NCBI RefSeq assembly: GCF_000208745.1
Contig: NC_030855.1
Location: 2,970,923-3,034,922 of the forward strand
DNA from: Theobroma cacao
Lineage: Eukaryota; Streptophyta; Magnoliopsida; Malvales; Malvaceae
Direction of reading: 5' to 3'
DNA length: 64,000 nucleotides
Shown here: positions 1-12,747 of the stretch, piece after piece
Layout of the letters: every line of letters starts with the position of its first letter
How positions within the stretch are numbered: position 1 is the stretch's first letter
The notes under the pieces: generated by a model
Told to the model about the DNA's origin: nothing
The model's database searches: none
What the model saw: the letters and a program-made list of their open reading frames with translations, nothing else
Translations under genes and position numbers: made by a program

Positions 1-438
1 TCTCCTCCACATTCTGAAGAGGTTTCAATCATGGGACTATTCCACCAAATGGTTCAAGAGGAGCAAGCTGAGAAAGAGGTAGCTAAGGCAAAAGCTCAGC
101 AAGCAGCATCTACATCAGCTCCTATTGCAGAAGGGCAGTCAAGGAAAGAAAAAGAAAAAGTTACTAAAGAACCACAGAAAAAGTCCAAACCACCAGGCAT
201 GCGTAAGAAAACAATGGCAACCAAAACAAAGTTCATCAAAAAGAGGAAATCATCCAGATTGGCTAAGAAGGCCAAGCCAGCACCAATCTCCTCTCCTCAA
301 CACCCTTTCGAGATTTCATCCCCTGAACAGTCCCCTAAAACATACCACTTCAACCATCTCCCCAACCTGAATCCTCTCCTCAACCCCTCAATGTTTAGTA
401 CTACACTGATGATGAGTCCTCTCCCTCTTTCTTCTTAG
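1..438 (+). CDS. Sirevirus-type accessory ORF, 3' end (partial)
   Basis: C-terminal part of a third ORF of a plus-strand Copia element whose upstream portion lies outside the window. The frame is already open at base 1, so the ATG at 31 is probably internal. The segment around residues 10-25 (FHQMVQEEQAEKE) matches FHQIVREEQVEKE near the end of the accessory ORF in the complete element at 3847-13955, and both continue into a Lys/Arg-rich MATKTKF/MATKTRF stretch. It is highly charged and low in complexity, with no membrane segment or catalytic motif. It ends at a TAG just upstream of a purine tract. I recognise the family relationship between the two copies but not a function. Confidence 0.6.
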   Translation, partial: SPPHSEEVSIMGLFHQMVQEEQAEKEVAKAKAQQAASTSAPIAEGQSRKEKEKVTKEPQKKSKPPGMRKKTMATKTKFIKKRKSSRLAKKAKPAPISSPQHPFEISSPEQSPKTYHFNHLPNLNPLLNPSMFSTTLMMSPLPLSS

Positions 439-475
439 AAGATGACTAGAAATTGATGATGACAAAAAGGGGGAG

Positions 476-589
476 AAGTATGGCAGAGATCTTAGGGGAG
501 AATTTAAGAGAGATAGGAAGTAGAAGCTGTCTAAGTATGGCAGAGATCTTAAGGGAGAATTTAGGAGAGATAGGAAGTAGAAGCTGTCT
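476..589 (+). repeat. 57-bp tandem duplication
   Basis: Two adjacent copies of a 57-bp unit starting AAGTATGGCAGAGATCTTA, at 476-532 and 533-589, differing at a few positions. They lie just 3' of a purine run (about 463-477, AAAAAGGGGGAGAAG) following the accessory ORF, within the non-coding spacer before the 3' LTR. Confidence 0.8.
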
Positions 590-1157
590 AGGGGCAGTTT
601 AGGAATATTAACTATTAATTTGTAGTAATCTGCTGTTTATGCCATGATGGTAATTGAACACTTAAATTTAACTTTGCTGTTTATGCTTTTCTGTGTGAAA
701 TGAGATGCTAATGTGTTTATATTAATTGGTTGTTGATAATTAAATATCTGATGATGACTTACTATCTATGGTATTTCAACTGCTGCTAATAAAAATTTGG
801 TGTTGTATTGATATTGAGAAATGATGCTGATGATTGAATTCTGTCATGCTTTCATGAATGAAAAGTGTTTGTGAATACATAAGGATGCTAAGTATACTAC
901 ATCTGATGAATAATTATTGGCAAAGATAAAATCTAGAAATATTATAATGTTGACAGACACTACTGTAAATCACTCTATTTGTCTGCATATATATACTCTG
1001 AATATATAGTGACATTTCCTATATGACTTGAATAAAATTTGCTGGAATAAATAAGCAAAATATGCACATACTATGGGGGAGCAATCCCCATTTTCTGCAG
1101 AATTTAAAAGAATAAAAGGACACTGTGCTATTAATCAAGGAATGTTTTGTCATCATC

Positions 1158-1170
1158 AAAAAGGGGGAAA
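1158..1170 (+). other. Polypurine tract of the left Copia element
   Basis: AAAAAGGGGGAAA sits one base upstream of the LTR start TGTTGG at 1172. This is the expected place for the plus-strand DNA primer of an LTR retrotransposon. A similar purine run occurs about 690 bp upstream at 463-477. Confidence 0.8.
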
Positions 1171-1171
1171 C

Positions 1172-2253
1172 TGTTGGTTCCATTAGTTTTTGATGATAAT
1201 AAAACATTCCCATTTCATTATGTCTAATATTTTTACTTGAGTGTCTAGGACAAAATTATATGCAAACAAATAATTTATCATTAAAATGCACATGTCAAAG
1301 AGCATAGGAATAAGGAAGTCGCAATTGAACAGCAAGGTAAAAGTCCTTTAGTTGATTAATGAAGAGTTAGTCAGCTAAGATTTAAATCAAGTGTTGGCAA
1401 GCTGAAGAGTGTTGAGAAACAGAACCAACTTAGTCGACCAAGAAATGAGTTAGTCGACTAAGTGCAGACTGCCAAAATTGCCAAAAACTGGGAACAGAAG
1501 ACAGAGATGACTTAGTCGACTAAGATATCGGTTAGTCGACTAAGAGCATTCTGCCTGCAAGTTTGAATTATGCACTAAAAGACAGTTTAACGGCTAGAAC
1601 CAACTCTTAATTGTTTCCAACGACTAGGAAACTGTCTAACTGCCATCAGAGTTGTTTCTCTAAGTATAAAAAAAGATGTCAACGTCTATAAATACATTGA
1701 AGGCTTCCAAGAACACAAAAAGAGTTGAAAAATTAGAGAACGCCTACTGCTCATTTACTGCACTCAACTCTTATCCTTTGTAATTATGATTTGTACTTCA
1801 TTCGTACCACTTAGATCAACCTTGTGATCATAGGTACACTCTTTTTACTTCTTTCTTTGTATTCTTAGAGTGAGCAAGTCACTCCAAGTGTTTGTTTCAA
1901 GCTAGGATTGTTTGATTGTGTTAAGGTTCTAACTTAGCCTTGAAAAGTTAGGTGTTGGGTTATAGTTAGGCTCGGGAAAAACTATTACGAAAGGTTTTGG
2001 CTAAGCTTGGTAAAAGCAATTATAAAGCTTGGTGAAATCTTGTGAATTTTATATGTTCTTAGTGGATTGGTTGGAAAATCCTTGGTTGGATAATCAAAGT
2101 AGTGGATGTAGGACTTGGACCAGACCACTCTTAATTCCTGCGTATTGTCTACTATGTTCTTATTTTCTTTGCTTTTTAAATTAGTTCCTCATCTTGTCAA
2201 GAGCCAAAAAGTGTTATTCACTCCCCCTCTAGCACATTTAATTGGGACCAACA
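1172..2253 (+). repeat. 3' LTR of the left Sirevirus-like element
   Basis: 1082-bp LTR beginning TGTTGGTTCC and ending GGGACCAACA, with TG...CA ends. Its left third carries at least four copies of a 12-14 bp palindrome, TTAGTCGACTAA or a one-base variant, at about 1429, 1449, 1511 and 1531. The end (from about 2210: CACTCCCCCTCTAGCACA) resembles the ends of the other LTRs of this group in the window at 3847, 12763, 16315 and 23052. Confidence 0.85.
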
Positions 2254-3846
2254 AATTTGATGCTTGAGACTTCTGTTGCTGTAATTTTTTCATTAGAAAA
2301 GATTGTTGAAGTACCTATTGGCAAAGTGATTGCCTTTGATAAAGCAACTCCTGTTGAAAAGCTTGCTGTTGCTTTTGGAAAAACTCCTCTTGCTGTTTTT
2401 GTATTTGCCTAGATGAATTGGGAAAGATATTGAAAGGTCCATCTTGTCCAATTAAATTTCTAATTGAAATTCGTGAAATGTTAGATATTTTCTGCGATTG
2501 TGAATCTGGTTAGTAGCACTAAGGATAGGGATATAAGTTAAACCAAATTTTGAAGGTGATGCAGATAGTAAACCAGTAGAGCTTTCAACGTCAGTAGATG
2601 CCACATCATTGGGAATGTTTTGGTGAAATAGCTGTTGCCCCTCTTGAAAATTATTACTTGGAAATGGAATAAGAAGTGATAGCCCTTGGCTATGTAACTG
2701 GGACTGCATGCTTTGGGACCTTGTCCAGTAGAAGAAGAAGAAGCAGAAGACTCAACATTGTGACTAAATTTGGAGAATGAACTTTCAAACAAACAATAAC
2801 TAGGAAATAAGATAAATAACCCCTAATTCGTTCAATATAGGCGTTCAAACACCAGAGGTACCAAACAAATTTGAATTACAAACATGGAGGGGGAATTTCA
2901 TTGACTTCCACCTCGGCAAGAGAAAAGAAAGGATAACAAGATTATTCCTAACACACACACATAGAAGTGGATAGCACATGCATGGAAGAAAAGGCTGCAA
3001 GGGAATTTCTCATTTGATCACCATTAGAATAGTTATCATTTCTTTAACTCACCTCTACCAAAACAAATTATGCACCTAGCTATAATATTAGTACTTCTGA
3101 ATTGAATGATAAGACAAAGGAAGCACAAAAAACAAAATACTGTTACCTACCACCAAAAAAAAAAAGAGAGAAAAGGAGTGCAAAATTTTGTTTCATGTGA
3201 TTACCTAGATCAAGGAGATTGCTACATTTGCTAGAAGTGTTTACAGTGCTCTGAGACATTACCTTCAATTTCAGTAACTTCAAACATATTCTCCTAATCC
3301 AATTGAAATTAGAAATTAACAAGAATTAAAAAGCATAGATTAATTGATGTTCACTTGCTTATTGAATTATAAAAGAAAATATAGAAAGATGATCAAGTTT
3401 TTCTCCTCTTCATATTGAGAAACCAATAGTTTTTTTCCCTTGACAGCATTTGAGATATGCTGCTACATCAACAAAAGTGTGCAAGCATACAAATCATGGA
3501 CTGCCATAATTTTAAGGTGAGCTCACTGTTTGCTACAATATAATATTTTTCCTCATATCTTATTGCAATTTCCTAGGGTTCATTTAATCCCTCTTCCCTA
3601 GAAAATGGAATGTGTCTCGTCAACCCATCAAATCTACATATGTAAAGACATTGAATTAGTAATGTTAATGAATAAGTTAAAATCTTGAGAATAGAGTAAA
3701 AATATACTTACATCTGGTTCACAATTCTTTGTCGCGATTCATTCTACCGTTTGGTTCTCCAATCACTTGTCTCCATGGCAACAGGCTTCTCACTTGGAAA
3801 CTTATGCTTCAAGTCACTTGTATTCTTTAATGAATAACAAAAGAAA
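2254..3846. other. Non-coding stretch with short exon-like remnants
   Basis: No gene can be supported. Plus-strand 2261-2412 is open for about 50 codons right after the LTR and ends at TAG. Minus-strand 2452-2792 has Ser-rich open frames that do not match a family I can name. Both could be exon remnants of a host gene or an older transposon. The rest is AT-rich with simple runs and no clear repeat structure. The last five bases (3842-3846, AGAAA) are the left target-site copy of the next element. Confidence 0.3.
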
Positions 3847-5034
3847 TGTTGGTCCCAAAGATGTGCACTAAAGGGGGATGAATAACACTTCTTGAATGTC
3901 ATTAAACTTATCTTTTAATTAGAAGCTAGTAAAAGGTCAATGATGAGAAGTTAAATGCTTGATGAAAGAATGATTTAAAGAAGAATGAAATGAAAAAAAA
4001 AAAAGAGTAGACAATGCATAAAGATTTATAGTGGTTCGGTCTCTTTCACCTACATCCACTACCTTGATCTTCCAATCAAGGATTTTCAAATCAAACCACT
4101 AGAATCGGTGGAATTCCCAAGCTTTCACCAAGCTTTTGCAATGGCTTTTGACAAGCTCAGCCACAACCTTTAACAATGGTTTTTACTGGGATCAACCAAA
4201 AACCTAAAACTAACTTTTCTAAGGCTACGTTAGAATATACAACAACAACAACCAAGCTAAACTAAGCTTGATTAATCCCCTTAGAGTGCCTCATACACTC
4301 TTAGTAATCAAGGATTACAGATATGAAGAAGTACCTATGAGCACTAACCTGATCTGAATGGTACAAGATGAAGTGCAAGAAGGATTGAGAGAATTTTTGC
4401 TACTTTTTGGGCTCTTTTTGTTCTTGGAAGCATCTCATACTTTTCTTAGCCGTTGGAGATGTCTTTATACTTTAAAAATCAACTTAGATAGATGTTGACA
4501 ACTTTAGACTGTTGGAAACAGTTTAGAGTTTATTCTAACCATTAGTTTGTCTTTAGACATTCAAATTCAAATTTTCAAATAGTGAGCTTTTAGCTGGCTA
4601 ACCATTCTTCTTAGTCGATTAAGTCTTCTCTGTCTCGTAATCAAATTTTTAACAGTGAGCTTTTAGTTGGCTAACCATACTTCTTAGTCGATTAAGTCTT
4701 CTCTATCTCACAATCTACTTGACTCCGTTAATCCGTTAGGTAAGATTTTAACTGATTAAGAGCTTATTGTCTTTGAAGCAGCCAATTTCACTTTTGAATT
4801 TTAGCTGACTAACTCCATTGGTTATCTGACTAAGAGACTTTTGTTTGTAGCTTATTTGTAACTCCTTATTCTGATGAGTTTTGATGTTTGCCCTCTAATC
4901 ATTAATTTATTATTGACATACATTTTCATCTTGTATACTCTAGTAGTATAGTTTTTTTTTTTCACTCTAATAGTATAGTTAGACATTAATGAATGAGAAT
5001 GTTTTGTTATCATCAAAAACTTATGAAGCCAACA
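3847..5034 (-). repeat. 3' LTR of the complete Sirevirus-like element
   Basis: 1188 bp, read on minus as TGTTGGCTTC...GGGACCAACA. It contains repeated TTAGTCGATTAAG-type palindromic words at about 4612 and 4684, each preceded by GTGAGCTTTTAG. It pairs with the LTR at 12763-13955. Confidence 0.9.
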
Positions 5035-5035
5035 A

Positions 5036-5049
5036 TTTCCCCCTTTTTT
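5036..5049 (-). other. Polypurine tract of the complete element
   Basis: On minus the sequence reads AAAAAAGGGGGAAA immediately before the 3' LTR. A second purine run (AAAAAAGGGGAG on minus, at about 5542-5553) lies at the end of the accessory ORF region, as in the left element. Confidence 0.8.
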
Positions 5050-5699
5050 ATGATGACAAAACATCCCTTGATTAATATGACAATGTCTATTCGTTCCTTT
5101 TATACTACACAATATGAGGAATTTCTCCCCTTGAGTGTGTGTTCTCCTTTAATGTATGCATGATCTTTTCAAGTTATTTTGTTTCCCAACTCAGCAGGCC
5201 ATCTATTTTTTTTTATTTCTTAATGTAGTTAGCAAGCATTGATTCAGTACTTATGAGACATATAACAGAACATATACAAACTTGCATAACTACTAGTAAT
5301 AAGTGACAAGATATCATCAATATTGTAACCAATTATTATCAGCATATCATCATCAATAGATCATATCCATTCTAAACCCAAATGTCATTAACAAGGCAAC
5401 AAAAATAACAAAATAGAATAACAAAAAGTAAGTTATCAACATCCAAATACTGACCATCAACAGTAAAAAAAGCAAAATGTCGTAAACAACTAAGCATCAT
5501 CAGAATCAAATTCCTAAATCACTGTATTTTTACTTCTACTTTCTCCCCTTTTTTGTCATCAGCAAAACAGGGGTGGTCTGCTGATTCTAAAATAGTCAGA
5601 GGGGGTGGATTCATCAGTCCCAAAGTGAACATTGGTGGGTTTGAGAGATGACAAAGGTGATGATTTTTGGGATGAGAAATTAGGGGTAGAAGTGTCCCA

Positions 5700-7440
5700 G
5701 ACTTAGAGAGGGTTCTGGCTAGAGGATTTAACTAAGGATCTAGCTTTGTCAGTCAACCTAAAAGACATTCTTCTTTTGAGGAACCTAGTTTTCGTTGCCA
5801 TTGCCTTTTTTCTTTTTCTAGTAGGTTTTAACTATACCTTGTGTAGATGCAGTTACTTTCCCTTTCACTTTGTCAGTAGGTTTACTTCTGCCTGTGGTGT
5901 AAACTGAGTAAGGTGAAGTTCTTGTAGGTGTTGGTTTTTGTGTTTTGCTTCTTGCTGCTTCTTTTTCAACTTGCTCTTCCCTTACTATTTGATGAAACAC
6001 AGCCATAACTAAGATTTCCTCAGAATTTGTTGGAGATAGCTTAGCTTTCTGTGCTTCATCATGTTGTTGAAGATTAAAATTGTCAATGATGTCATCAAGT
6101 GAACCAATCATTTCTGTATCATCATTGTATTCTCCTTCAACTTTAGGTTCAAGAGTAGGTTGTCTCCTTGCTATGGCAAGCTCAGGTTCACCACCTTCAG
6201 TTTGAGGAGTAGGATTCTCAGCAGTTTGTCCTTCTAGTATAGGACTTAGGGTTGCTGAGGTACCTTTAGATGCAGGACCAGATGGTGTTTTTCCTTTTTC
6301 TTTCATAATATTTGCCAGGCCTTGCAATTGATCTTCACTTTTCAGAATCCTATTGGATTGATCAATTAGCTTGCCATCAATTCTCATCAATAAATTTAAA
6401 ATCATTTCATTGGAGATTTGAGAGGAGGCTGACTTGGTCTGAGCAAAAGTGGGATTCTTATTTCTTGGGGTGTCTTTGGGAGTTTTAATAAATTTTTCTC
6501 TTTCAAGTTTATATATCATTTTTGGTAGACTTCCCAAATAAATGGCTTGATCTTTGCTTTTGACCTGATCCATTTGATATCTTGTATTCCAAATTCCCTT
6601 TTTCCTTACCAAAGAGGTAATGATGTTCTCGTAAGCTAAATTAATTTTATCTACATGGCAAGTTCCCTTCATTCTTTCAATCATAAATCTTCCAAGGTTG
6701 AGAGGAGTTGCATTGAATGCATGTTCCATCAGCCACATGTCTTGGAGACTTACATAGCTAAACCTGCCGTTTCGTTCATGAATTGTTGTTGCAATAAAGT
6801 AGCGTAAGATCCTAGTTTGAAGACTCTTGATAAAGCTTGCATAACTCCTGGAGGAGTACCTTTCCCTTTTCTTAGTGATGATTTCCTATAGAGACGAGGG
6901 ATCATATTCCTCTAGAATCTCATATTCTCCCATATTACATTCAATTTTCATCAAGTTACCCAGATTAGTAGTAGTGAGCACAAATTCCTTTTTAGTCAGA
7001 AACACATTAAGACCATCCTTAACAAATTCCTCTAGATCATCAAGCTCCGTTTTATCTAATGTAACGCTAGAGTAAAATTCTTTAACAAGACTAGCACTAT
7101 AAGATATATTCTTAAAAACACTTAATTTCTTTAATTTGAGTTCCTCAAAATATTCTGACAGACGCTTTTTGATATAAGGAACTTCATCAAAACTATCCCA
7201 ATCAGTGAATTTTCCACAAGATATGGGTGCATTCTTTATTTTCTTAAATCTTTCCTCATGAATCGTATTCTTAAATTTTGAGGATGCAGAGTTACCTTTT
7301 TTGTTGGGATTTCCTTTTTCCACCTTTTTCTTTGATTCAGATGCCTTCTCTTTTTGTTTCTTTCCTACTTTTTTAGTCACTGGTATTGGGTCGTTCTTTT
7401 TCCCTTTCTTTTGAGGCTTGGATGATGGATTGTCTTCCAT
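5700..7440 (-). pseudogene. Accessory third ORF of the Sirevirus-like element (near-open)
   Basis: Starts at ATG 7440 and reads in one frame to a TAG at 5818, interrupted only by a TAG at 6886-6888 (541 codons including the final stop). Comparison with the left element suggests the frame once continued past 5818 through MATKTRF to about 5700. Residues 1-70 are a Lys-rich tail. Residues about 75-330 form a mixed globular region (KFTDWDSFDEVPYIKKRLSE, then VSLQDMWLMEHAFN and LGRFMIERM) that resembles proteins annotated as 'putative plant transposon protein'. The remainder is acidic and low in complexity. I see no signal peptide or membrane segment, so calling it envelope-like is not supported. 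It sits 3' of pol, where Sireviruses often carry an extra ORF. Its frame is far better kept than gag-pol. Confidence 0.6.
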
Positions 7441-7924
7441 AGGACGTTTCCCTTTTTCTTTTCCAGAGCGTCACTTGGTAGTGAAGTTTTGGCCATTATT
7501 TTCGGTTGTTTTTGACTTAGGGTTTGAAGAGTTTGAGATGAGGAGTTTCGATTTTGAAAAGATGGTTCAAGAAAAGAGAATATGAGAAGTTAAGAGAGGT
7601 TATTAATTTCCTATTTACATAAGGTCAGACATCTCCTTTTCAAAATTCAAAATTTTGGCCCCCATTTTTGGTTTTCAATTAGACAGTTTTCTTTTCCCTC
7701 GTTCTCTTTTTCTTTTTCCCTAAAAAATATATATATTTTAATTATTTTTGTTTCTTAACTAATTAAGTTTTACATTTAATCGACTAAGTCAAGCATTCTG
7801 AATAGATAGATCAACACAAAATGTTTTTAATCAGTTAGACGATTTTCTTGACCAACTAAGTTTCTACTGACTTGTATAAGGAGAACTTAAAAGATTTACA
7901 TAAAGCTTATTTACATTAAGCATC

Positions 7925-10900
7925 CCTAGATTTCATCTAATTTCGCCAAATCATTCTTCACTTAAGGGTTTAGTGAAGATATCGGATAATTGATGCATAG
8001 TGTCAACAAATTCAATCTTAATAGCTCCTTTAAGCACATGATCTCGAGTAAAATGATGTTGAATTTCAATGTGTTTGGTCCTAGAGTGCTGAACTGGGTT
8101 TTTTGAAATGTTTATATACTTGTGTTATCACAAAATATAGGTATATTATGCATGGTTATTCAAAATCTTTTAATTGTTGTTTAATCCATATAATTTGTGC
8201 ACAACAACTTCCTAAAGATATGTATTCCGCTTTAGTTATTGATAATGCAATAGAGTTTTACTTTTTACATGACCAAGATGCAAGCATATTTTCAAGAAAC
8301 TGATAGGTGCCACTAGTGCTCTTCCTATCTGTTTTACTTTCAGCAAAATTAACATCAGAGTATCTAATAAGATTAAAAAAATGATCCTCTTGGATACCAT
8401 AACCTAAACTTTATGCGTCCAAGAGGTACTAAAGATTATTTTTACAGCTGTTAAGTATGACTCTTTGGGATGTGATTGAAATCGTGTACAGAAGCATACA
8501 CTAAACTGTATGTTAGGTATGCTAACAATTAGTAGAGTAAAGAGTCGATCATACCTCTATAGAGCTTTTGATTAACACTAATTCCTTTTTCAGCTTTATC
8601 AAGCTTGATAAAGGGACTTATTGGTGTGCCAATTGACTTTAGCTTTATCACATCAAACCTTTGTAGCATGTCTTGTATGTATCTTTCTTGATTGATAAAG
8701 ATACCATCCTTACATTGTTTAATTTAAAGACCAAGAAAGAATTTTTTTCACCCATCATGCTTATTTCAATTTCACCTTGCATTTCTTCAGCAAAGTTCTT
8801 ACACAAAACTTCATCAGTAGCACCAAATACAATATCATCCACATAAATTTGTACTATAATTAAATCATTCAAACATTTCTTAATAAACAGGGTTGTATCA
8901 ATAATTCCATTAATGTAAACTTTTTCAACGAAAAATTTTTAAAGTCTTTCATACCAAACTCTTAGAGCTTGTTTTAATCCATATAAGGCCTTATGCAATT
9001 TAAAAACATAGTCAAGTTTTTCAAAGTCTTCAAAACTAGGGGGTTGTTTGACATAAACTTCTTATTGAATAAGGCCATTTAAAAATGCACTTTTCACATC
9101 TATTTGAAATAATTTGAAATTCATGAAACATGCAAATGCAAGGAATAATCTTTCTTCCTACCTAGCAATATGTGCAAAAGTTTCATCATAGTCAACACCT
9201 TTTTCCTAATTATATCTTTAAGCAACTAGCCTAGCTTTGTTTCTTATTACATTACTTTGTTCATCTACTTTGTTTCTACACACCCACTTTGTACCAACAA
9301 TTGGGTGATTGAATGGCCTTGGAACTAATGTGCATACTCTGTTTCTTTCAAATTGTTCAGGTTCTTCTTGCATGGCCAACATCCATCTTTCTTCCTTTTT
9401 TGCTTCTTCGAAATTTTTAGGCTCAACTTGTGAAATAAAAACTAAGAATTCACATGTTTCTTTAACTCGTATTTTGGTTCTAACTCCTTCTGAAAAATCA
9501 CCAATAATCTGCTCTTATGGGTGATCTTTAACATATTTTTAGCTCTTTGGAAGATCACTGTGTTGATTTTTAACTCTTTGCAGATCTTCTAAAGATGGAA
9601 CTTCTGCTTCTCTTTCATAAGAGTTTTCTTCACTGTTTTTCTTGTTCTCCAAGCTCATTTCTTCCATTTGTCTCTCAAGGTCCTCTACATCATTATCATC
9701 AATAAAAACTTTTTTTTGCACAGCATTAGTTTCATCAAAAACTACATGAATGGACTTTTCAATTATTAAAGTTTTTTTTTTAAATTCTATATGCTTTGAG
9801 TTTAATGCATATGTTATAAATATTGCCTCATCACTTTTAGTATCAAATTTTCCACGAAAATGTTTTCCATTGCTCAAAACAAAACATTTATAGCCGAAAC
9901 TTCTAAAATAAGAATTATTTGGTTTTCTGCCTTTGTATAATTCATAAGGAGTTCAAGATATCATGGCCTTTATTGAAACTCTGTTTAGAATGTAGGCTGC
10001 TGTATTGACAGCTTTTGCCCAAAAATACTTTGGTAAATTTTTTTCACAAAGCATGGTTCGAGCCATTTTTTTTAAAGTTTGACTTTTTCTCTTAACAACC
10101 CCACTTTGTTGAGGTGTTCTAAGTGTAGAAAAGTTGTGATATAACCCTTTTTCATTGCAAAATTTCTCAAATTCATCTCATTCAAACTCACCTCCATGAT
10201 CACTTCTAAGGTTGACAATGAGAAGTCCTTTTTCCTTTTGAACTCTCTTTCAGTGATTTGCAAATGTAGGTAATGCATCATTTTTGTAAGCAAGGAAGTG
10301 GACCCAAGTATATCTGGAATAGTCATCAACTATGTCAAAACCATATGATTTACCTCCTAAGTTGGTTATGTTGATTGGACCAAATAGATCTATATGCAAT
10401 AATTCAAAAGGTTTAAAAGTTGAAATAATCTTTTTGGCTTTGAATGATGTTCTAACTTGTTTCCATAATTGACAAGCATCACAAATTTGATCATTTTCAA
10501 ATTTAATTTCAGGCAATCCGATAACTAGATTTTTTCTCATTAGTTTTGAAATGGAATGCATGCTTGCATGTCCAAGTCTTCGATGCCATAACCAACTATC
10601 ATTTTCATCATTTACCATAAGGCATGTCTCACAATCTAGCTCAAGATCTTCAAGAAATATGACATACATATTTTTGATTCTTTTTCCTATGAATGCAATT
10701 TTGTTGGTACTAATATCTATAACTTCACATTTTTTATGAATTAAAACTTACTTTAAAGCCTTTGTCACAGAGTTGACTGATACTTAATATATTATGCTTA
10801 AGCTTTTAATGAACAGAACATGATTAATTTGAGCATGAAAATTTTTACCAATAGTTCCTATACCATGAATTCTACCTTTTAAATCATCTCCAAATGATAC

Positions 10901-12704
10901 TGTACCACCCTTTTTCTTATCCAATTGATCAAACAGCATTTCATTTCCTGTCATATGCCTTGGGCAGCCACTATCCATGTACCATGGTTGGTTCTGCTTC
11001 AATTGAGCTTTTGAAAATGTGTCCTCTCGATTTGGCTCAACCTGTAAAACAAGTTTTTAGTTTTTCCTAATAGGTACCCATACTTTGATGGGTCTTCGAA
11101 GGTTAGTTGAAACATGAGAGCCTTTTGGTACCCAAATAATTTTTGTTCTTTGAGTGCTTTTTCTTCTATGACATTCATAAGAAAGATGACCTATTTCGCC
11201 ACATACATAACACCCATATGAGAAGCCATGAGAATTTTCTCTTAAAGGTTGTATTTCTTCTTGATGTTTCTTCTATTAAACCCTTAAGAGCAATGTTTTC
11301 ATCAATTGCCTTTTGCAACGCTTCATTTCTGTTTTCAAGTTCTAATTTCAAAAGTTCAAAGTTTGTTCTAGAATGTTCTAGTTCAGTTTGAAGGAAATTT
11401 CTATGTTCAAAAACAGAGTTGAAATCGTATTTTATCTTTTCTAGATCATTTTCAAGAGATATAGTCTTTCTTTTTAGAGCCTTATATTTAGATACAAGTT
11501 TTTCAAACTCATCATAAAGGCATTCATATTCTTCTTGAAATTCATCAATTGAGATATCACAAAAGATAGAAGATACCTCGGATTCATCATCTTTGGCCAT
11601 CAGACATAAGTTTACTCTTTCTTCCACTTTCTCTTCATCAACTTCTAAACTTGATGCATCATTGTTAGACCAGGTTGTTGCTATCATAGCTTTCTTTGAT
11701 TTTTTATTTTTCTTGGGAGTTTCCTCCTTCAACAATGGGCATTCCGATTTGAAGTGTCCAGGTTTCTTGCACTCAAAGCATATAATATCTTCCTTTTTGT
11801 TAAATTCATTTTTGTGTTTGATTTTCCATAAAGAACTTTGATATCTTCTGTAGCTTTTCTTAGCCAGTCTTCTATCTCTTTATTACATAAGTCTTCTAAA
11901 TCTTCTAACTACCAAGGCCAACTTTTCATTATCATCACATGATAAATTATCTAATTATTCTTCAAGAGTACTTGCTTTCGAGTAATGCTTTTCTTCCTTT
12001 CTTTGGCTTCTCTCTTATCTTCTTCTTCTTCTTCTTTAAGCTTCAGCTCATGAGTGAGAAGAGAGCCACAGATTTCATCAAGAGTGATGACATTCAAATC
12101 CTTAGCTTCTCGAATAGTAGTCACTTATGGCTTCCCAGTTTTAAGTAGGCTTCTAAGAAGTTTTTTGATAAGTTCATGTTTAGGGATTGACTTACCTAAT
12201 TAACTAAGTTTATTGGTGATGTTAGTAAACCTATCAAGCATGCTGGTGATATCTTCACTAGGTTTTATCTTGAACATTTCATAGTTGTTGGTTAGGAGAG
12301 TAATTTTGGACTCTTTAACTTGTGAAGTCCCTTCATGATGTGAAGTCACTTCATGAATGATTCTAAGTTTGTCTCAAACTTGTTTGGCAGTGATACAGCT
12401 TGACACTTTGTTAAATTCTGTGGAAGGCACAGTGTAGAGTATTAATTGGCTTAAAGTTTGTTTGAACCTTTTTGGTTTCAGCTTCAATCCATTCAGCCTT
12501 TGGCTTAGGAATCTTTTCATTGGTCATAACATTTATGGTCGAGGTGATATAAGGTCCATCAGTGATGACATCCCACATTTCATAATCCATTGCTCTTATG
12601 TAAATAGACATTCTAGTGCTCCAATAAAGGTAGTTTGATCCATCAAATAGAGGCGGTCTGTTTGTGGATTGTCCCTTAGCAATAACAAATTTTTGAAGAG
12701 CCAT
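7925..12704 (-). pseudogene. Degenerate gag-pol of the Sirevirus-like element
   Basis: Read on minus from ATG 12704. The gag start (PLFDGSNYLYWSTRM) is followed by a CCHC knuckle CFECKKPGHFKSEC near 11.75 kb, a coiled-coil-like Glu/Lys-rich stretch around 11.2-11.7 kb, and a second knuckle CYVCGEIGHLSYEC near 11.19 kb. Then come the protease motif MDSGCPRHMTG near 10.96 kb, the GAG-pre-integrase block LWHRRLGHASM and CDACQLWKQ near 10.5 kb, integrase HIDLFGP and SDHGGEFE around 10.2-10.4 kb, reverse transcriptase YVDDIVFGA near 8.83 kb, and RNase H end [12 protein letters not shown] near 8.08 kb. Domain order protease-integrase-RT-RNase H is that of Copia. Many frameshifts and stops separate the blocks, so no polyprotein can be made. 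Confidence 0.85.
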
Positions 12705-12747
12705 TTGGATATTCCATATGGGTGTTAAGCCTTAAGAATAAGGGTTA

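Larger units (their letters stand above)
1..2253 (+). mobile_element. Copia (Sirevirus-like) retrotransposon, 3' end only
   Basis: From left to right: end of the accessory ORF, a 0.7-kb non-coding spacer, a polypurine tract, and a full 3' LTR ending in CCAACA. The 5' part is outside the window. The LTR and accessory ORF are related to those of the element at 3847-13955, so the two belong to the same or sister families in opposite orientations. The five bases after the LTR are AATTT; the matching left target-site copy cannot be seen. Confidence 0.75.

Noticed and set aside
5700..7440. Envelope gene making the Sirevirus-like element an infectious-type retrovirus
   Set aside because: No signal peptide, membrane span or glycosylation-rich ectodomain is visible; only the position 3' of pol is suggestive.
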